From an uncultured Croceitalea sp. (GTDB lineage Bacteria > Bacteroidota > Bacteroidia > Flavobacteriales > Flavobacteriaceae): a DNA stretch of 64,000 nt. The translations under genes and the position numbers were made by a program. The first letter of the stretch is position 1. Every line of letters begins with the position of its first letter. Under the pieces are notes generated by a model, which worked only from the letters and a program-made list of their open reading frames with translations, was not told the DNA's origin and searched no databases. Of this stretch, positions 8,376 to 16,576 are shown piece after piece. The stretch is taken from NCBI GenBank assembly GCA_947494805.1, contig CANLWK010000007.1, forward strand, positions 62,001-126,000. Reading direction: 5' to 3'.

Positions 8376-9959
8376 ATGATGAAATCTACAATTGTCAAAA
8401 CCCTAATGGTGTGTATTGGCCTAGTTACGGCACTTGCCTGCACTGATCAAAAAAAAGAAATCAATTATCCTAAAACCGATTTGGCTCAAGTCGCCCTAAT
8501 ACCCAAACCCCTCAAAGTTGTGCCTACGAATTCCGCTTTTGGATTGGATAACAAAACGGTTATTTTCACAAATCAAAATGCAAAAGGCTTTAAAGAAGTT
8601 GGGGAATTTTTAGCGACGAAAATAGCTTCTCGGTTAAAGTTCACCGTACCTGTAAACACTTCTACTGATGAAAGTGTGGAACGAATCATTTATATCAATC
8701 AAACGGATACCCTAGCCTCTGACTCTCCCGAAGCCTATCAACTGTACATAAAAAATGATTCCGTTTTGTTGAATGCCAGAACTGCTGCTGGGGCCTTTAG
8801 AGGCATTCAGACCTTACGTCAGTTGATTCCTGAGCATTCAAACGATACACTTGCCGAACAGCCAATGTGGTTGATTCCCACAGGAAAAATTAGCGATGCC
8901 CCCAATTTTGAATATCGTGGTGCCATGCTCGATGTTGCCCGACATTTTTTTACGGTTGAAGAAGTCAAAAAATATATTGATATTCTGGCTTATTACAAGT
9001 ACAACGCATTTCACATGCATTTGACCGATGACCAGGGATGGCGAATTGAAATCAAATCATGGCCAAAGCTGACCGAAGTTGGCGGTAAAACTGAAGTCGG
9101 TGGCGAAGAAGGTGGTTTTTATACCCAAGATGAATTCAAAGACCTTGTGGCCTACGCTGCGGAGCGTCATATACAAATCATTCCCGAAGTTGATATGCCC
9201 GGCCACACCAATGCGGCATCGCTGAGCTATCCTATTTTAAATGGAAACGGCAAGGCCTTAAAACCATATACGGGAACGCGTGTTGGCTTCAGCACCTTTG
9301 ATGCCAAAAAGGATACGGTCTACGCATTTTTGGACGACGTTATCAGAGAAATAGCAGCCATATCACCAAGTCCTTATTTTCATATTGGTGGTGATGAAAG
9401 TCATGCTACCAAAAAAAATGACTACATTCTCTTTGTAGAAAAAGTTGAAAAACTAGTGCAAAAACATGGTAAGACCATGGTTGGTTGGAACGAAATTTCA
9501 CAAGCAAAAATTGACCCTTCAAGCGTGAACCAATTTTGGAACGAACCCCACAACGCTTTGGTCGCAGCTGAAAATGGTAATAAAATCATCATGTCACCAG
9601 CTAAAAAAGCTTATTTGGACATGAAGTATGATACACTCTCAAAACATGGCCTAAATTGGGCTGCTTACATACCGGTAAACGATGCCTATAATTGGGATCC
9701 GGAAACCTATGTTGAAGGCCTTTCAAAAGAAAGTATACTTGGTATTGAAGCTCCACTATGGTCTGAAACCATAAGCAATAGCTTTGAGCTAGAATATTTG
9801 GCTTTTCCGAGAGCTATCGGTTATGCAGAGCTTGGTTGGACACCTGCTGCACAACGTGATTGGGCAGATTATAAAAACCGCCTTGTAGGCCAGGTGCCCT
9901 ACATGAACTACATGGATATTAACTTTTATAGAACAAACTTGATAGATTGGGGTGATTAA
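8376..9959 (+). CDS. Beta-N-acetylhexosaminidase, GH20 lipoprotein
   Basis: A family 20 glycoside hydrolase that removes terminal beta-linked GlcNAc/GalNAc by substrate-assisted catalysis. Domains in order are a signal peptide ending at a probable lipobox cysteine (ALVTALAC region would-be Cys near residue 21, here TALAC), the GH20b-like N-terminal domain to about residue 165, and the catalytic TIM barrel. The barrel starts YRGAMLDVARHFF, includes HLTDDQGWR, and carries the catalytic Asp-Glu in HIGGDES near residues 336-342; WNEP and ETYVEG segments follow. ATG at 8376/8379 gives a compact signal peptide; an upstream in-frame ATG at 8334 would add a non-typical extension. The export pathway places it at the periplasm or outer membrane. 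Confidence 0.93.
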   Translation: MMKSTIVKTLMVCIGLVTALACTDQKKEINYPKTDLAQVALIPKPLKVVPTNSAFGLDNKTVIFTNQNAKGFKEVGEFLATKIASRLKFTVPVNTSTDESVERIIYINQTDTLASDSPEAYQLYIKNDSVLLNARTAAGAFRGIQTLRQLIPEHSNDTLAEQPMWLIPTGKISDAPNFEYRGAMLDVARHFFTVEEVKKYIDILAYYKYNAFHMHLTDDQGWRIEIKSWPKLTEVGGKTEVGGEEGGFYTQDEFKDLVAYAAERHIQIIPEVDMPGHTNAASLSYPILNGNGKALKPYTGTRVGFSTFDAKKDTVYAFLDDVIREIAAISPSPYFHIGGDESHATKKNDYILFVEKVEKLVQKHGKTMVGWNEISQAKIDPSSVNQFWNEPHNALVAAENGNKIIMSPAKKAYLDMKYDTLSKHGLNWAAYIPVNDAYNWDPETYVEGLSKESILGIEAPLWSETISNSFELEYLAFPRAIGYAELGWTPAAQRDWADYKNRLVGQVPYMNYMDINFYRTNLIDWGD

Positions 9960-10187
9960 AAAGCCGATGTTTCTAAATAAAAAGTTACTGTAGAAATCAC
10001 AGCTACAAACAAACCGTCATATAGAAACGGTAATAAAGGCTGCTTTTACATGGAGTTTTGGTGTAAATACTCCTTGCCCAAAGAAAACCTCATTTAAACT
10101 CTTTCGAGGCCTTGGATGTTGCAATCAGTGTTAACATTGAGGTAATCTCAAAATTACAGTTTCGTAGAAAAATGATGTAGAAGCGGA

Positions 10188-10613
10188 TTACTCTTCCTCG
10201 GCAGCTTTGTCTTCACTATCTTCTTCTGCAAAATCAACAATGCCGTTGTCGTGAAGAATATTGTACCATTGAATAATTTTTTTGATATCACTGGCATAGA
10301 CACGGTCTTCATCATAATTCGGAAGCACTTCGAAAAAATACTCTTCTAGTTTTATTTTTTCTTCCTTATGACCAATAGAAGTTTTACTGCCATTTTCTTT
10401 CTCTTTGATTTTTTGAAAAACATCACGCAATGGCACTTCTTCTTCAAGGGTATAAATGGCAATCTCAGACAAAACACTAACATTATTGCGCAAACCTACG
10501 GTTATACGTTTGCCATCAATCAATGACTCGCCCACAAAGCCTGCCCTGGTTTGAGTCAATAATTTGTAAAGTCCAGGTTTACCACCAATTGATAATATTT
10601 TGTCCAATGCCAT
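10188..10613 (-). CDS. DUF5606 domain protein
   Basis: A 141-residue cytoplasmic protein. The first about 55 residues match the Bacteroidota family DUF5606 (start MALDKILSIGGKPGLYKL, then a GESLIDGKR segment), followed by a linker, a short helical domain near residues 85-120 and an acidic tail. The function of the family is not known. It follows def and ruvX on the same strand with a 52 bp gap that holds a good -7 match, TAAATTTG at 10641-10634, so it may also be transcribed alone. The first part resembles a small SH3-like barrel by its alternating pattern; this is a guess. Confidence 0.85.
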   Translation of the reverse strand: MALDKILSIGGKPGLYKLLTQTRAGFVGESLIDGKRITVGLRNNVSVLSEIAIYTLEEEVPLRDVFQKIKEKENGSKTSIGHKEEKIKLEEYFFEVLPNYDEDRVYASDIKKIIQWYNILHDNGIVDFAEEDSEDKAAEEE

Positions 10614-10633
10614 TACTATAATTTTTGTGGATG

Positions 10634-10641
10634 CAAATTTA
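10634..10641 (-). promoter_or_regulatory. Candidate -7 element before DUF5606 gene
   Basis: Read on the minus strand, TAAATTTG fits TAnnTTTG. A TTTTG lies upstream, but the spacing of 15 bp is shorter than usual, so this is a weak candidate for an internal promoter of the ruvX-def-DUF5606 group. Confidence 0.3.
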
Positions 10642-10665
10642 GGGTTTTTGTTAAATCAAAAGTGT

Positions 10666-11256
10666 CTATCGTCCTTTTTTGATTGCAGGAAAACGCATCT
10701 TGTAGTCTACGTTGATCTTTCCCTTTGATATTTTCTCCAATCTGTTTTTGAGCAATCGCTTTTTTAATGAAGACAACTTATCAGTAAATAAAATACCTTC
10801 AATATGATCGTATTCATGTTGTATCACACGTGCCGAAAGACCATCATAAGTTTCGGTATGTGTCTTGAAGTTCTCATCTTGGTAGGTTATCGTAATGGTA
10901 TCTTTTCGATTGACATCTTCTCGAATATCAGGTATACTCAAACAACCTTCGTTAAAAGCCCAATCTTTACCTTTTTCATCTTCAATTTGAGCATTGATAA
11001 AAACTTTTTTAAACCCATTCAATGCCTTTTGTTCTTCTTTTGACAATTCATCATCATCTGCGAAGGGGGTTGCATCAATAACGAAAAGGCGAATTGGAAG
11101 TCCTATCTGTGGTGCTGCAAGACCTACACCACTTGCATTGTACATTGTTTGCCACATGTTCTCAAGCAACTCATCCAATTTAGGATAGTCTTTTGTAATC
11201 GCTTTTGCTTTCTTTCTTAAAACAGTATCACCATAGGCGACAATCGGTAATATCAT
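10666..11256 (-). CDS. def: Peptide deformylase
   Basis: Removes the formyl group from the N-terminal methionine of new proteins. All three metallo-hydrolase motifs are present: GVGLAAPQIG, EGCLSIP with the metal-binding Cys, and HEYDH with the two metal-binding His and the catalytic Glu. At 196 residues it has the usual type-I bacterial length plus a basic C-terminal extension (KISKGKINVDYK). It starts at ATG 11256, four bases after the ruvX stop, so the two genes form a tight operon, which is a common pairing in Flavobacteria. Confidence 0.96.
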   Translation of the reverse strand: MILPIVAYGDTVLRKKAKAITKDYPKLDELLENMWQTMYNASGVGLAAPQIGLPIRLFVIDATPFADDDELSKEEQKALNGFKKVFINAQIEDEKGKDWAFNEGCLSIPDIREDVNRKDTITITYQDENFKTHTETYDGLSARVIQHEYDHIEGILFTDKLSSLKKRLLKNRLEKISKGKINVDYKMRFPAIKKGR

Positions 11257-11260
11257 AAAT

Positions 11261-11671
11261 TTAAATTCTATCGAGATATGCCTGTAAAATTAGTGTAGCA
11301 CTTATTTCGTCCACTAAAGCCTTATCTTGTCTTTTTTTCTTTTTCAATCTTGAATCGAGCATACTCTGCATGGCCATTTTAGAGGTGAAACGCTCATCTT
11401 GACGCTCAATTCTAATATTAGGGTACCACTTTTCAAGTTGTTTTAAAAATGGTTTCATCAAAGCTTCAGATTCGGATGCCGTGCCATCCATCTGCTTTGG
11501 TTCTCCTAAAACAATACATTCTACCTTCTCTTTGTTAAAATACTCTTTTAAGAACTCTGGAAGCTCTTTGGTAGGTACCGTCGTCAAACCCGAAGCTATC
11601 AATTGTAGCTCATCGGTAACCGCAATACCCGTTCGCACCCTTCCATAATCCAAAGCCAATATTCTGGACAA
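11261..11671 (-). CDS. ruvX: Putative pre-16S rRNA nuclease / YqgF (RuvX)
   Basis: A 136-residue RNase-H-fold protein of the YqgF/RuvX family, implicated in maturation of the 16S rRNA 5' end and earlier annotated as a Holliday-junction resolvase. The first strand LALDYGRVRTGIAV carries the first catalytic Asp. The VLGEPKQMDGT loop, the RQDERFTS segment with the second acidic residue and the C-terminal KALVDEISATLIL segment with the last acidic residue are all present. It is the first gene of the ruvX-def-DUF5606 group and is divergent from dapD. Confidence 0.93.
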   Translation of the reverse strand: MSRILALDYGRVRTGIAVTDELQLIASGLTTVPTKELPEFLKEYFNKEKVECIVLGEPKQMDGTASESEALMKPFLKQLEKWYPNIRIERQDERFTSKMAMQSMLDSRLKKKKRQDKALVDEISATLILQAYLDRI

Positions 11672-11685
11672 ACCTTAAATTTTGG

Positions 11686-11693
11686 CAAAAATA
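11686..11693 (-). promoter_or_regulatory. Candidate -7 element for ruvX
   Basis: On the minus strand the sequence TATTTTTG fits TAnnTTTG, 15 bp before the ruvX start codon. No TTG lies at the usual distance upstream, so only the -7 half is supported. Confidence 0.4.
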
Positions 11694-11746
11694 ACCCTAA
11701 AAATGTTATGCATTTAAATTTGCCTTTAATATTCTACAAGGTGACC

Positions 11747-11754
11747 TATATTTG
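11747..11754 (+). promoter_or_regulatory. Candidate promoter for dapD
   Basis: TATATTTG is an exact match to TAnnTTTG, 14 bp before the dapD start. A TTTG at 11719-11722 lies 24 bp upstream, slightly longer than the usual spacer. The ruvX-dapD interval therefore carries back-to-back -7 elements. Confidence 0.5.
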
Positions 11755-11768
11755 CCAAAATTTCAAAC

Positions 11769-12584
11769 ATGACCGAGCTACGGAGCCTTATTGAAAATGC
11801 CTGGGAAAACAGAGAACTTTTAAAAGAAGTTGACACCCAAAATGCCATTAGAAAGGTAATTTCACTTTTAGATGAAGGTAAACTTCGCTGTGCCGAACCA
11901 ACGGAAAACGGTTGGCAAATCAATGAGTGGGTCAAAAAAGGAGTAGTGCTTTACTTTCCCATTCAAAAGATGGAAACCTTGGAGGCCGGTATCTTTGAGT
12001 ACCATGATAAAATTCCTTTAAAAAGAGGTTATAAGCAAAAAGGAATTCGTGTTGTGCCCCATGCTGTAGCAAGACATGGAGCTTTTATTTCTTCAGGGAC
12101 GATTCTAATGCCCAGTTATGTCAATATAGGTGCCTATGTTGATGAAGGTACTATGGTTGATACCTGGGCCACTGTAGGTAGCTGTGCTCAAATCGGTAAA
12201 AATGTACATTTGAGTGGTGGTGTTGGTATTGGTGGCGTATTGGAACCGTTGCAGGCTGCACCGGTCATCATTGAGGACAATGCATTTATTGGGTCGCGTT
12301 GTATTGTTGTCGAGGGTGTTCGCGTGGAAAAGGAAGCTGTTTTGGGTGCGAATGTCGTACTAACGGCTTCTACAAAAATCATCGATGTTACAGGTGAAGA
12401 TCCGGTAGAAAGAAAGGGAGTGGTTCCAGCTGGTTCAGTTGTTATTCCAGGAAGTTACACCAAAACTTTTAATGCCGGAGATTACCAAGTACCGTGTGCG
12501 CTAATTATTGGCAAAAGAAAAGAAAGCACGAACAAAAAGACTTCATTGAACGACGCCTTGCGTGAGTATGACGTCGCGGTTTAG
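11769..12584 (+). CDS. dapD: Tetrahydrodipicolinate N-succinyltransferase
   Basis: Transfers a succinyl group to tetrahydrodipicolinate in the succinylase branch of lysine and meso-diaminopimelate synthesis. The 271-residue protein has an all-helical N-terminal domain and a left-handed beta-helix made of hexapeptide repeats from about residue 100 to 230, including GAYVDEGTMVDTWATVGSCA with the conserved catalytic-region Asp and Glu, then GGVGIGGVLEP and EDNAFIGSRC. The C-terminal strand segment PCALIIGKR follows. It fits well with lysA at 49.8 kb in the same window. A glycosyltransferase gene follows after 12 bp, probably on the same transcript. Confidence 0.96.
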   Translation: MTELRSLIENAWENRELLKEVDTQNAIRKVISLLDEGKLRCAEPTENGWQINEWVKKGVVLYFPIQKMETLEAGIFEYHDKIPLKRGYKQKGIRVVPHAVARHGAFISSGTILMPSYVNIGAYVDEGTMVDTWATVGSCAQIGKNVHLSGGVGIGGVLEPLQAAPVIIEDNAFIGSRCIVVEGVRVEKEAVLGANVVLTASTKIIDVTGEDPVERKGVVPAGSVVIPGSYTKTFNAGDYQVPCALIIGKRKESTNKKTSLNDALREYDVAV

Positions 12585-12596
12585 TATTTTTACCGA

Positions 12597-13676
12597 ATGA
12601 AGAAAATTCTCGTCATTCAACAAAAAATGATTGGTGACGTTTTGGCCGGCACAATTGTTTGCGAGCATTTAAAAATCCATTTTCCCGCTACTGAAGTACA
12701 TTATTTGGTCGATGAGCACACGACTGCAGTTGTTGATGGCAATCCATTTGTTGACGAGCTTGTATTGTTCAAAAAAGATTACCGTAAAAGCAAGTTGCTT
12801 TTTTATTATTTTTTAAAGTCCATAAAAAAACAACATTATGATGTTACCATTGATTTGTTATGCAAAACAGAAAGCAACATCATTTCTTGGTTTTCAAAGG
12901 CTCCTATAAGAATTTCGTATCCGAAATGGTACTCTAAGTTCATTTACACCCACACCTACAAACATTCTCAAAAGAAACCTTCGGTTTTGGGTATGGCCAT
13001 TGATAATCGGTTATTACTATTACAACCCTTAATTCATGAGCTAAAAAAACCGCAAATTGCACCACAACTTTATCTATCTGACGATGAGATTTCAACAGCA
13101 AAGCAGACACTACTGAACAATAAAATTACAGGAAAAAAGCCTTTGCTAATGTTTGGTGTCTTGGGCAGTAGCGAATCAAAAACCTATCCCCTGCCCTACA
13201 TGGCGCATCTTCTTAATCAAATTATTGAAAAATATGACCTTGACTGTATTATAAACTATATCCCCAAACAAAAACCAGAAGTTGAGCAATTACTCTCACG
13301 ATGTACCAAAAAGACCAGAGAAGCTATCAATTTAAATGTTTTTGGAGGTTCTTTGCGAGAGTTTTTGGCATTGTTGAGCCAGTGTGACGCCTATTTTGGT
13401 AATGAGGGAGGCGCAAGTCATATGGCCAAAGCCTTGAACAAACCCAATTTTTCGATTTTTGCCCCATGGATTTCAAAAAATGCTTGGATGACCTATCAAA
13501 ATAATAGTTCAAATAGGGCAGTTCACCTTGAGGACTTTCATCCAGATGCCATCCATTTTTCCTCTAAAAAAGAAAGAAAATTAAAGATTCCGCAGAACTA
13601 TCAACTATTTAAACCCGAACTGTTCGAGGAAAAACTATTTGAGTTCTTCAATGACGAAGTCATTTCGCACCAATAA
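12597..13676 (+). CDS. Glycosyltransferase family 9 (heptosyltransferase-like)
   Basis: A GT-B fold enzyme of family GT9, which adds heptose or similar sugars to the LPS inner core. The N-terminal part begins KKILVIQQKMIGDVLAG, the usual first strand with a conserved acidic residue next to Gly-Asp. The C-terminal nucleotide-sugar half has the conserved strand with MFGVLGSSESKTYP (the family position for donor binding) and the signature stretch ending GNEGGASHMAKALNKPNF, in which the usual DSGPxH motif reads EGGASH. It is 359 residues long, as usual. It lies 12 bp after dapD and overlaps a methyltransferase gene on the other strand by 42 bp at its 3' end. The exact sugar is not readable. Confidence 0.85.
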   Translation: MKKILVIQQKMIGDVLAGTIVCEHLKIHFPATEVHYLVDEHTTAVVDGNPFVDELVLFKKDYRKSKLLFYYFLKSIKKQHYDVTIDLLCKTESNIISWFSKAPIRISYPKWYSKFIYTHTYKHSQKKPSVLGMAIDNRLLLLQPLIHELKKPQIAPQLYLSDDEISTAKQTLLNNKITGKKPLLMFGVLGSSESKTYPLPYMAHLLNQIIEKYDLDCIINYIPKQKPEVEQLLSRCTKKTREAINLNVFGGSLREFLALLSQCDAYFGNEGGASHMAKALNKPNFSIFAPWISKNAWMTYQNNSSNRAVHLEDFHPDAIHFSSKKERKLKIPQNYQLFKPELFEEKLFEFFNDEVISHQ

Positions 13677-14309
13677 TACTTGATAAGCATCTACGGCAAC
13701 ACGCCAGCCGTTCTTTTGCATATAGGCTATGACATCTTTACCCTTTCCTCCATTGGGCAGGTCACAATCGTCAATAAGCACAATTGTCTGATCATGCAAC
13801 TGCTTTTCGATGGCCATAAATTCTTTCAAATGATGTGCTTGACTCTTTTTTTGCACTTCAATATCGTTGCTGTAATCATAGCTGTCGAGATATAAAAAAT
13901 CCACTGACTGTTCAAAATTGGTCAAAAATTGCAGGGAATCTGAATGATGGATTTCAACTACGTTTTGCAAGTTTTGTCTATTCACCTCAAGTTGTGCATT
14001 TTCAACCGATTCCTTGCTTATGTCAACAGAATGAACAAAAGCATCATTTTCTTTGGCCCATTTTCCAAAAACAATGGTTGCGGCCCCATTACTTTTAGCG
14101 CCATGCAGCCCTTCTCGCGATGTACCTGTTTCTATAATGGTCCTAGCACGTATCTGTTTTAGTAGTTGCAGTGAAAGTCTAAAGGTTTCACGACGTTTTC
14201 TAAAATCATACTTAAAAGGCATAAATGGATAAAGTGATTTGTGTTTGATAAACTTGCCCAAGAAGAAGCCAAAAATTGCTAGGGATACTATGATTATGAT
14301 ATAATTCAT
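13635..14309 (-). CDS. Membrane-anchored class I SAM-dependent methyltransferase
   Basis: A Rossmann-fold methyltransferase of the Methyltransf_24-like type preceded by one N-terminal membrane segment (start at 14309: MNYIIIIVSLAIFGFFLG). An upstream ATG at 14363 would add 18 residues. SAM-binding motif I reads IETGTSREG rather than the common E/DxGxGxG. A HSVDIS acidic loop, DFLYLDSYDY and VLIDDCDLPNGGKG follow, so the fold is recognisable. The catalytic domain should face the cytoplasm. It sits inside the glycosyltransferase block but on the opposite strand, and its 3' end overlaps the GT9 gene by 42 bp. O-methylation of a glycan is a contextual guess. Confidence 0.75.
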   Translation of the reverse strand: MNYIIIIVSLAIFGFFLGKFIKHKSLYPFMPFKYDFRKRRETFRLSLQLLKQIRARTIIETGTSREGLHGAKSNGAATIVFGKWAKENDAFVHSVDISKESVENAQLEVNRQNLQNVVEIHHSDSLQFLTNFEQSVDFLYLDSYDYSNDIEVQKKSQAHHLKEFMAIEKQLHDQTIVLIDDCDLPNGGKGKDVIAYMQKNGWRVAVDAYQVLLVRNDFVIEELK

Positions 14310-14444
14310 TAAAATATTTGAATTTTCTCCAAATATAAGCCAACCAAATACTATGTTGTGCATCTTACTTCTGAAGCATCTATTAATTTCTTGTTTTGTA
14401 GGAAATTATCCTTTAAAAACAATTTAATGACGGTTTCACTGTTA

Positions 14445-14452
14445 TACCTTTG
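14445..14452 (+). promoter_or_regulatory. Candidate -7 element for the GT2-GT4 gene group
   Basis: TACCTTTG fits TAnnTTTG exactly, 36 bp before the start at 14489. No TTG is found at the proper distance; the corresponding position reads ATTTAATG. It is the best candidate for the promoter of the glycosyltransferase block. Confidence 0.4.
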
Positions 14453-14488
14453 TAGGCACCTAATTAATAAACCATAAACTACGCTGTT

Positions 14489-15328
14489 TTGAGCACCCCA
14501 AAGCAAAAAATATCAGCATTGATAATCACCTATAATGAAATGGGATACATCCAAAAATGTATCGACTCCATCTCATTTGCCGATGAGATCATCGTTGTAG
14601 ATTCTTTTAGCGACGATGGCACTTTCGAATACCTTCTAAAGCGCAAGCATGTCAAGGTAATTCAAAGACCTTTTAAGAATTTCACTGACCAAAAGTCTTT
14701 TGCCCTACGCCAAGCGACCAATGATTGGGTACTTTTTGTAGATGCTGATGAAGTGGTTACAGATCAATTGCGAACCGAAATTTTGGTTACGATTAATTCT
14801 AAACAGACGGCTTCAGCCTATTGGTTCTATCGAAAATTCATGTACCAAAAAAAACCATTGCATTTCAGTGGTTGGCAAACAGATAAAAACCATCGCCTTT
14901 TCAAAAAGAGCAAGGCGCGGTTTACCAATAAAAAAATTGTACATGAAACGTTACAAATCGAAGGTGAATCAGCTTGTTTAAACGCAAAACTAACACATTA
15001 CTGCTTTAAAGATTACAAGGACTACAAAGCAAAGATGTTACATTATGGTAGTTTGAGAGCCCAAGAAGAATTTGTTAGGGGCAAAAAGTTTAACTATATC
15101 AAACTTATTATAAAGCCGATTTGGAAGTTCTTGTATAATTTTATCATCCGTTTGGGGTTTTTAGATTTCAAAAGGGGAATAAACGTCTGTTACCTAAACG
15201 CCTTGAGTGTTTACAAACGGTATCACGAACTTCGAAAATTAGAGAAAATGGAGCGATTTCCTATATTCTCTAAACTTTCAAGAAAGTCAGAGTTGAACCG
15301 ACTTTCTGAAAAGCGATTGGCCTCTTAA
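14489..15328 (+). CDS. Glycosyltransferase family 2, WaaE/KdtX-like (copy 1)
   Basis: A 279-residue GT-A fold enzyme similar to the LPS-core beta-1,4-glucosyltransferase group (WaaE/KdtX). It shows ISALIITYNE, the first DD pair in ADEIIVVDSFSDDGT, the group-typical FTDQKSFALRQA segment, and the DxD metal site in FVDADEVV. The C-terminus has basic-aromatic helices that may associate with the membrane. The only reasonable start is TTG at 14489, because the first ATG lies inside the core fold. A closely similar gene occurs at 18753-19529; the two enclose three GT4-type genes. It is probably an inner-core transferase. Confidence 0.87.
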   Translation: MSTPKQKISALIITYNEMGYIQKCIDSISFADEIIVVDSFSDDGTFEYLLKRKHVKVIQRPFKNFTDQKSFALRQATNDWVLFVDADEVVTDQLRTEILVTINSKQTASAYWFYRKFMYQKKPLHFSGWQTDKNHRLFKKSKARFTNKKIVHETLQIEGESACLNAKLTHYCFKDYKDYKAKMLHYGSLRAQEEFVRGKKFNYIKLIIKPIWKFLYNFIIRLGFLDFKRGINVCYLNALSVYKRYHELRKLEKMERFPIFSKLSRKSELNRLSEKRLAS

Positions 15329-15455
15329 CTAGATTTTCTACCCTACACAACTCAATGGCCATCTAAAGAAGAGTCATTTTTTTTGCTATAAATCACTTAT
15401 TTGTTAAATTATTGTAGCTAGTTTTAGTACAATTAACTCAATATCCTAAAACTAA

Positions 15456-16505
15456 ATGAGAATTGCCCTGATAGAAATCAGTGAGAGCCATGAAGAATGT
15501 ATCTATTCACAAGTTAAATTTTTAAACGATGCTGGCATAGCTGTCGATTTGATTTTAAATAAACGACTTGAACAACAAATCGACAACTATAAACATCTTT
15601 GCAATTCAGTATATTTTGTTACACCTGTTAAAAAGAATGCTTTTAAAAAACTGAAGCAACAAATTCAACTGCTAAATACCCTAAAAATCTACGACCTACT
15701 TGTATTCAATACGGCAAGCTCGAGCAAAATGGTTCGCAATTTGACTTTTTTACTACTTTTTTCAAGAGTAAAGTGTTTTGGAATTCTGCATAATGGTAGA
15801 AAATTGACTTCGAGTTTCACTCAAAAAATCATTTCTCTTAAGATTAGGCATTATTTTGTTCTAAGTGATACGATTGTGAAAAATATCGGAAGTAAGAGTG
15901 ATGTTTTCATTTCAAGTTTTTATCCAATTTTCTTTCCAAAATTCAAACTGTCAATTGTTAAAGCCGAAGGTGAAATATGGATTACAATACCAGGTCGGAT
16001 AGATTGGTTAAGAAGGGACTATGACGTTCTAATAAAGGCATTGGCAAAGGTCAAAAACTTAAATTCAATAAAAATTTTGTTCTTAGGTAAATTTGACAAA
16101 AATTCAGACCATGGCAAACAATTATGGGCACTTATCAAAGCACATAAACTTGAACGTTTTTTTATCACCTTTAATAGCTTTGTCAGTAACGAAGACTACC
16201 AAAATCTATTGATGGCAACGGATTATATCATGCCTCTTTTGAAAAGCGATGAAAACTATTTAAAGTATAAGGTTTCTGGCAGCTTTAATCTAGCTTATGC
16301 CCACCATAAAATACTCTTATGTAAAACGTATTTTGAACCACTTGAAGATTTAAGTGAAAATGGTATTTTTTATGACGAAGATGACTTATCGAATATGCTG
16401 CAAAAAATCAATAACAAAAGTATTGCGACGCCCAAAGGGTATCTAGACCCAAAATGGTCCTTTACTTATCAACAAGATTGCTATTTGAGTTTTTTGGGTT
16501 GTTAA
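15456..16505 (+). CDS. Putative GT-B fold glycosyltransferase
   Basis: A 349-residue protein that I place as a GT4-like transferase mainly by context and by its layout. The N-terminal half alternates strands and helices and includes FGILHNGRK. The C-terminal half starts with ITIPGRIDWLRRDYDVLIKA, the usual start of the donor-binding domain, then ILFLGKFD, and a DYIMPLLKSDENYLKYKVSGS stretch that takes the place of the E-x7-E motif. That motif is only partly kept. The gene looks AT-richer and more Lys/Asn/Ile-rich than its neighbours, which suggests turnover or recent exchange. The intergenic spaces on both sides (127 and 71 bp) are longer than elsewhere in the block. Confidence 0.6.
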   Translation: MRIALIEISESHEECIYSQVKFLNDAGIAVDLILNKRLEQQIDNYKHLCNSVYFVTPVKKNAFKKLKQQIQLLNTLKIYDLLVFNTASSSKMVRNLTFLLLFSRVKCFGILHNGRKLTSSFTQKIISLKIRHYFVLSDTIVKNIGSKSDVFISSFYPIFFPKFKLSIVKAEGEIWITIPGRIDWLRRDYDVLIKALAKVKNLNSIKILFLGKFDKNSDHGKQLWALIKAHKLERFFITFNSFVSNEDYQNLLMATDYIMPLLKSDENYLKYKVSGSFNLAYAHHKILLCKTYFEPLEDLSENGIFYDEDDLSNMLQKINNKSIATPKGYLDPKWSFTYQQDCYLSFLGC

Positions 16506-16576
16506 TGCTTCTTTAGTACTTAAACTTTGGTTTCTAAGAAATATATGTAGATTTACGACTTACAATTGTTCAAACA

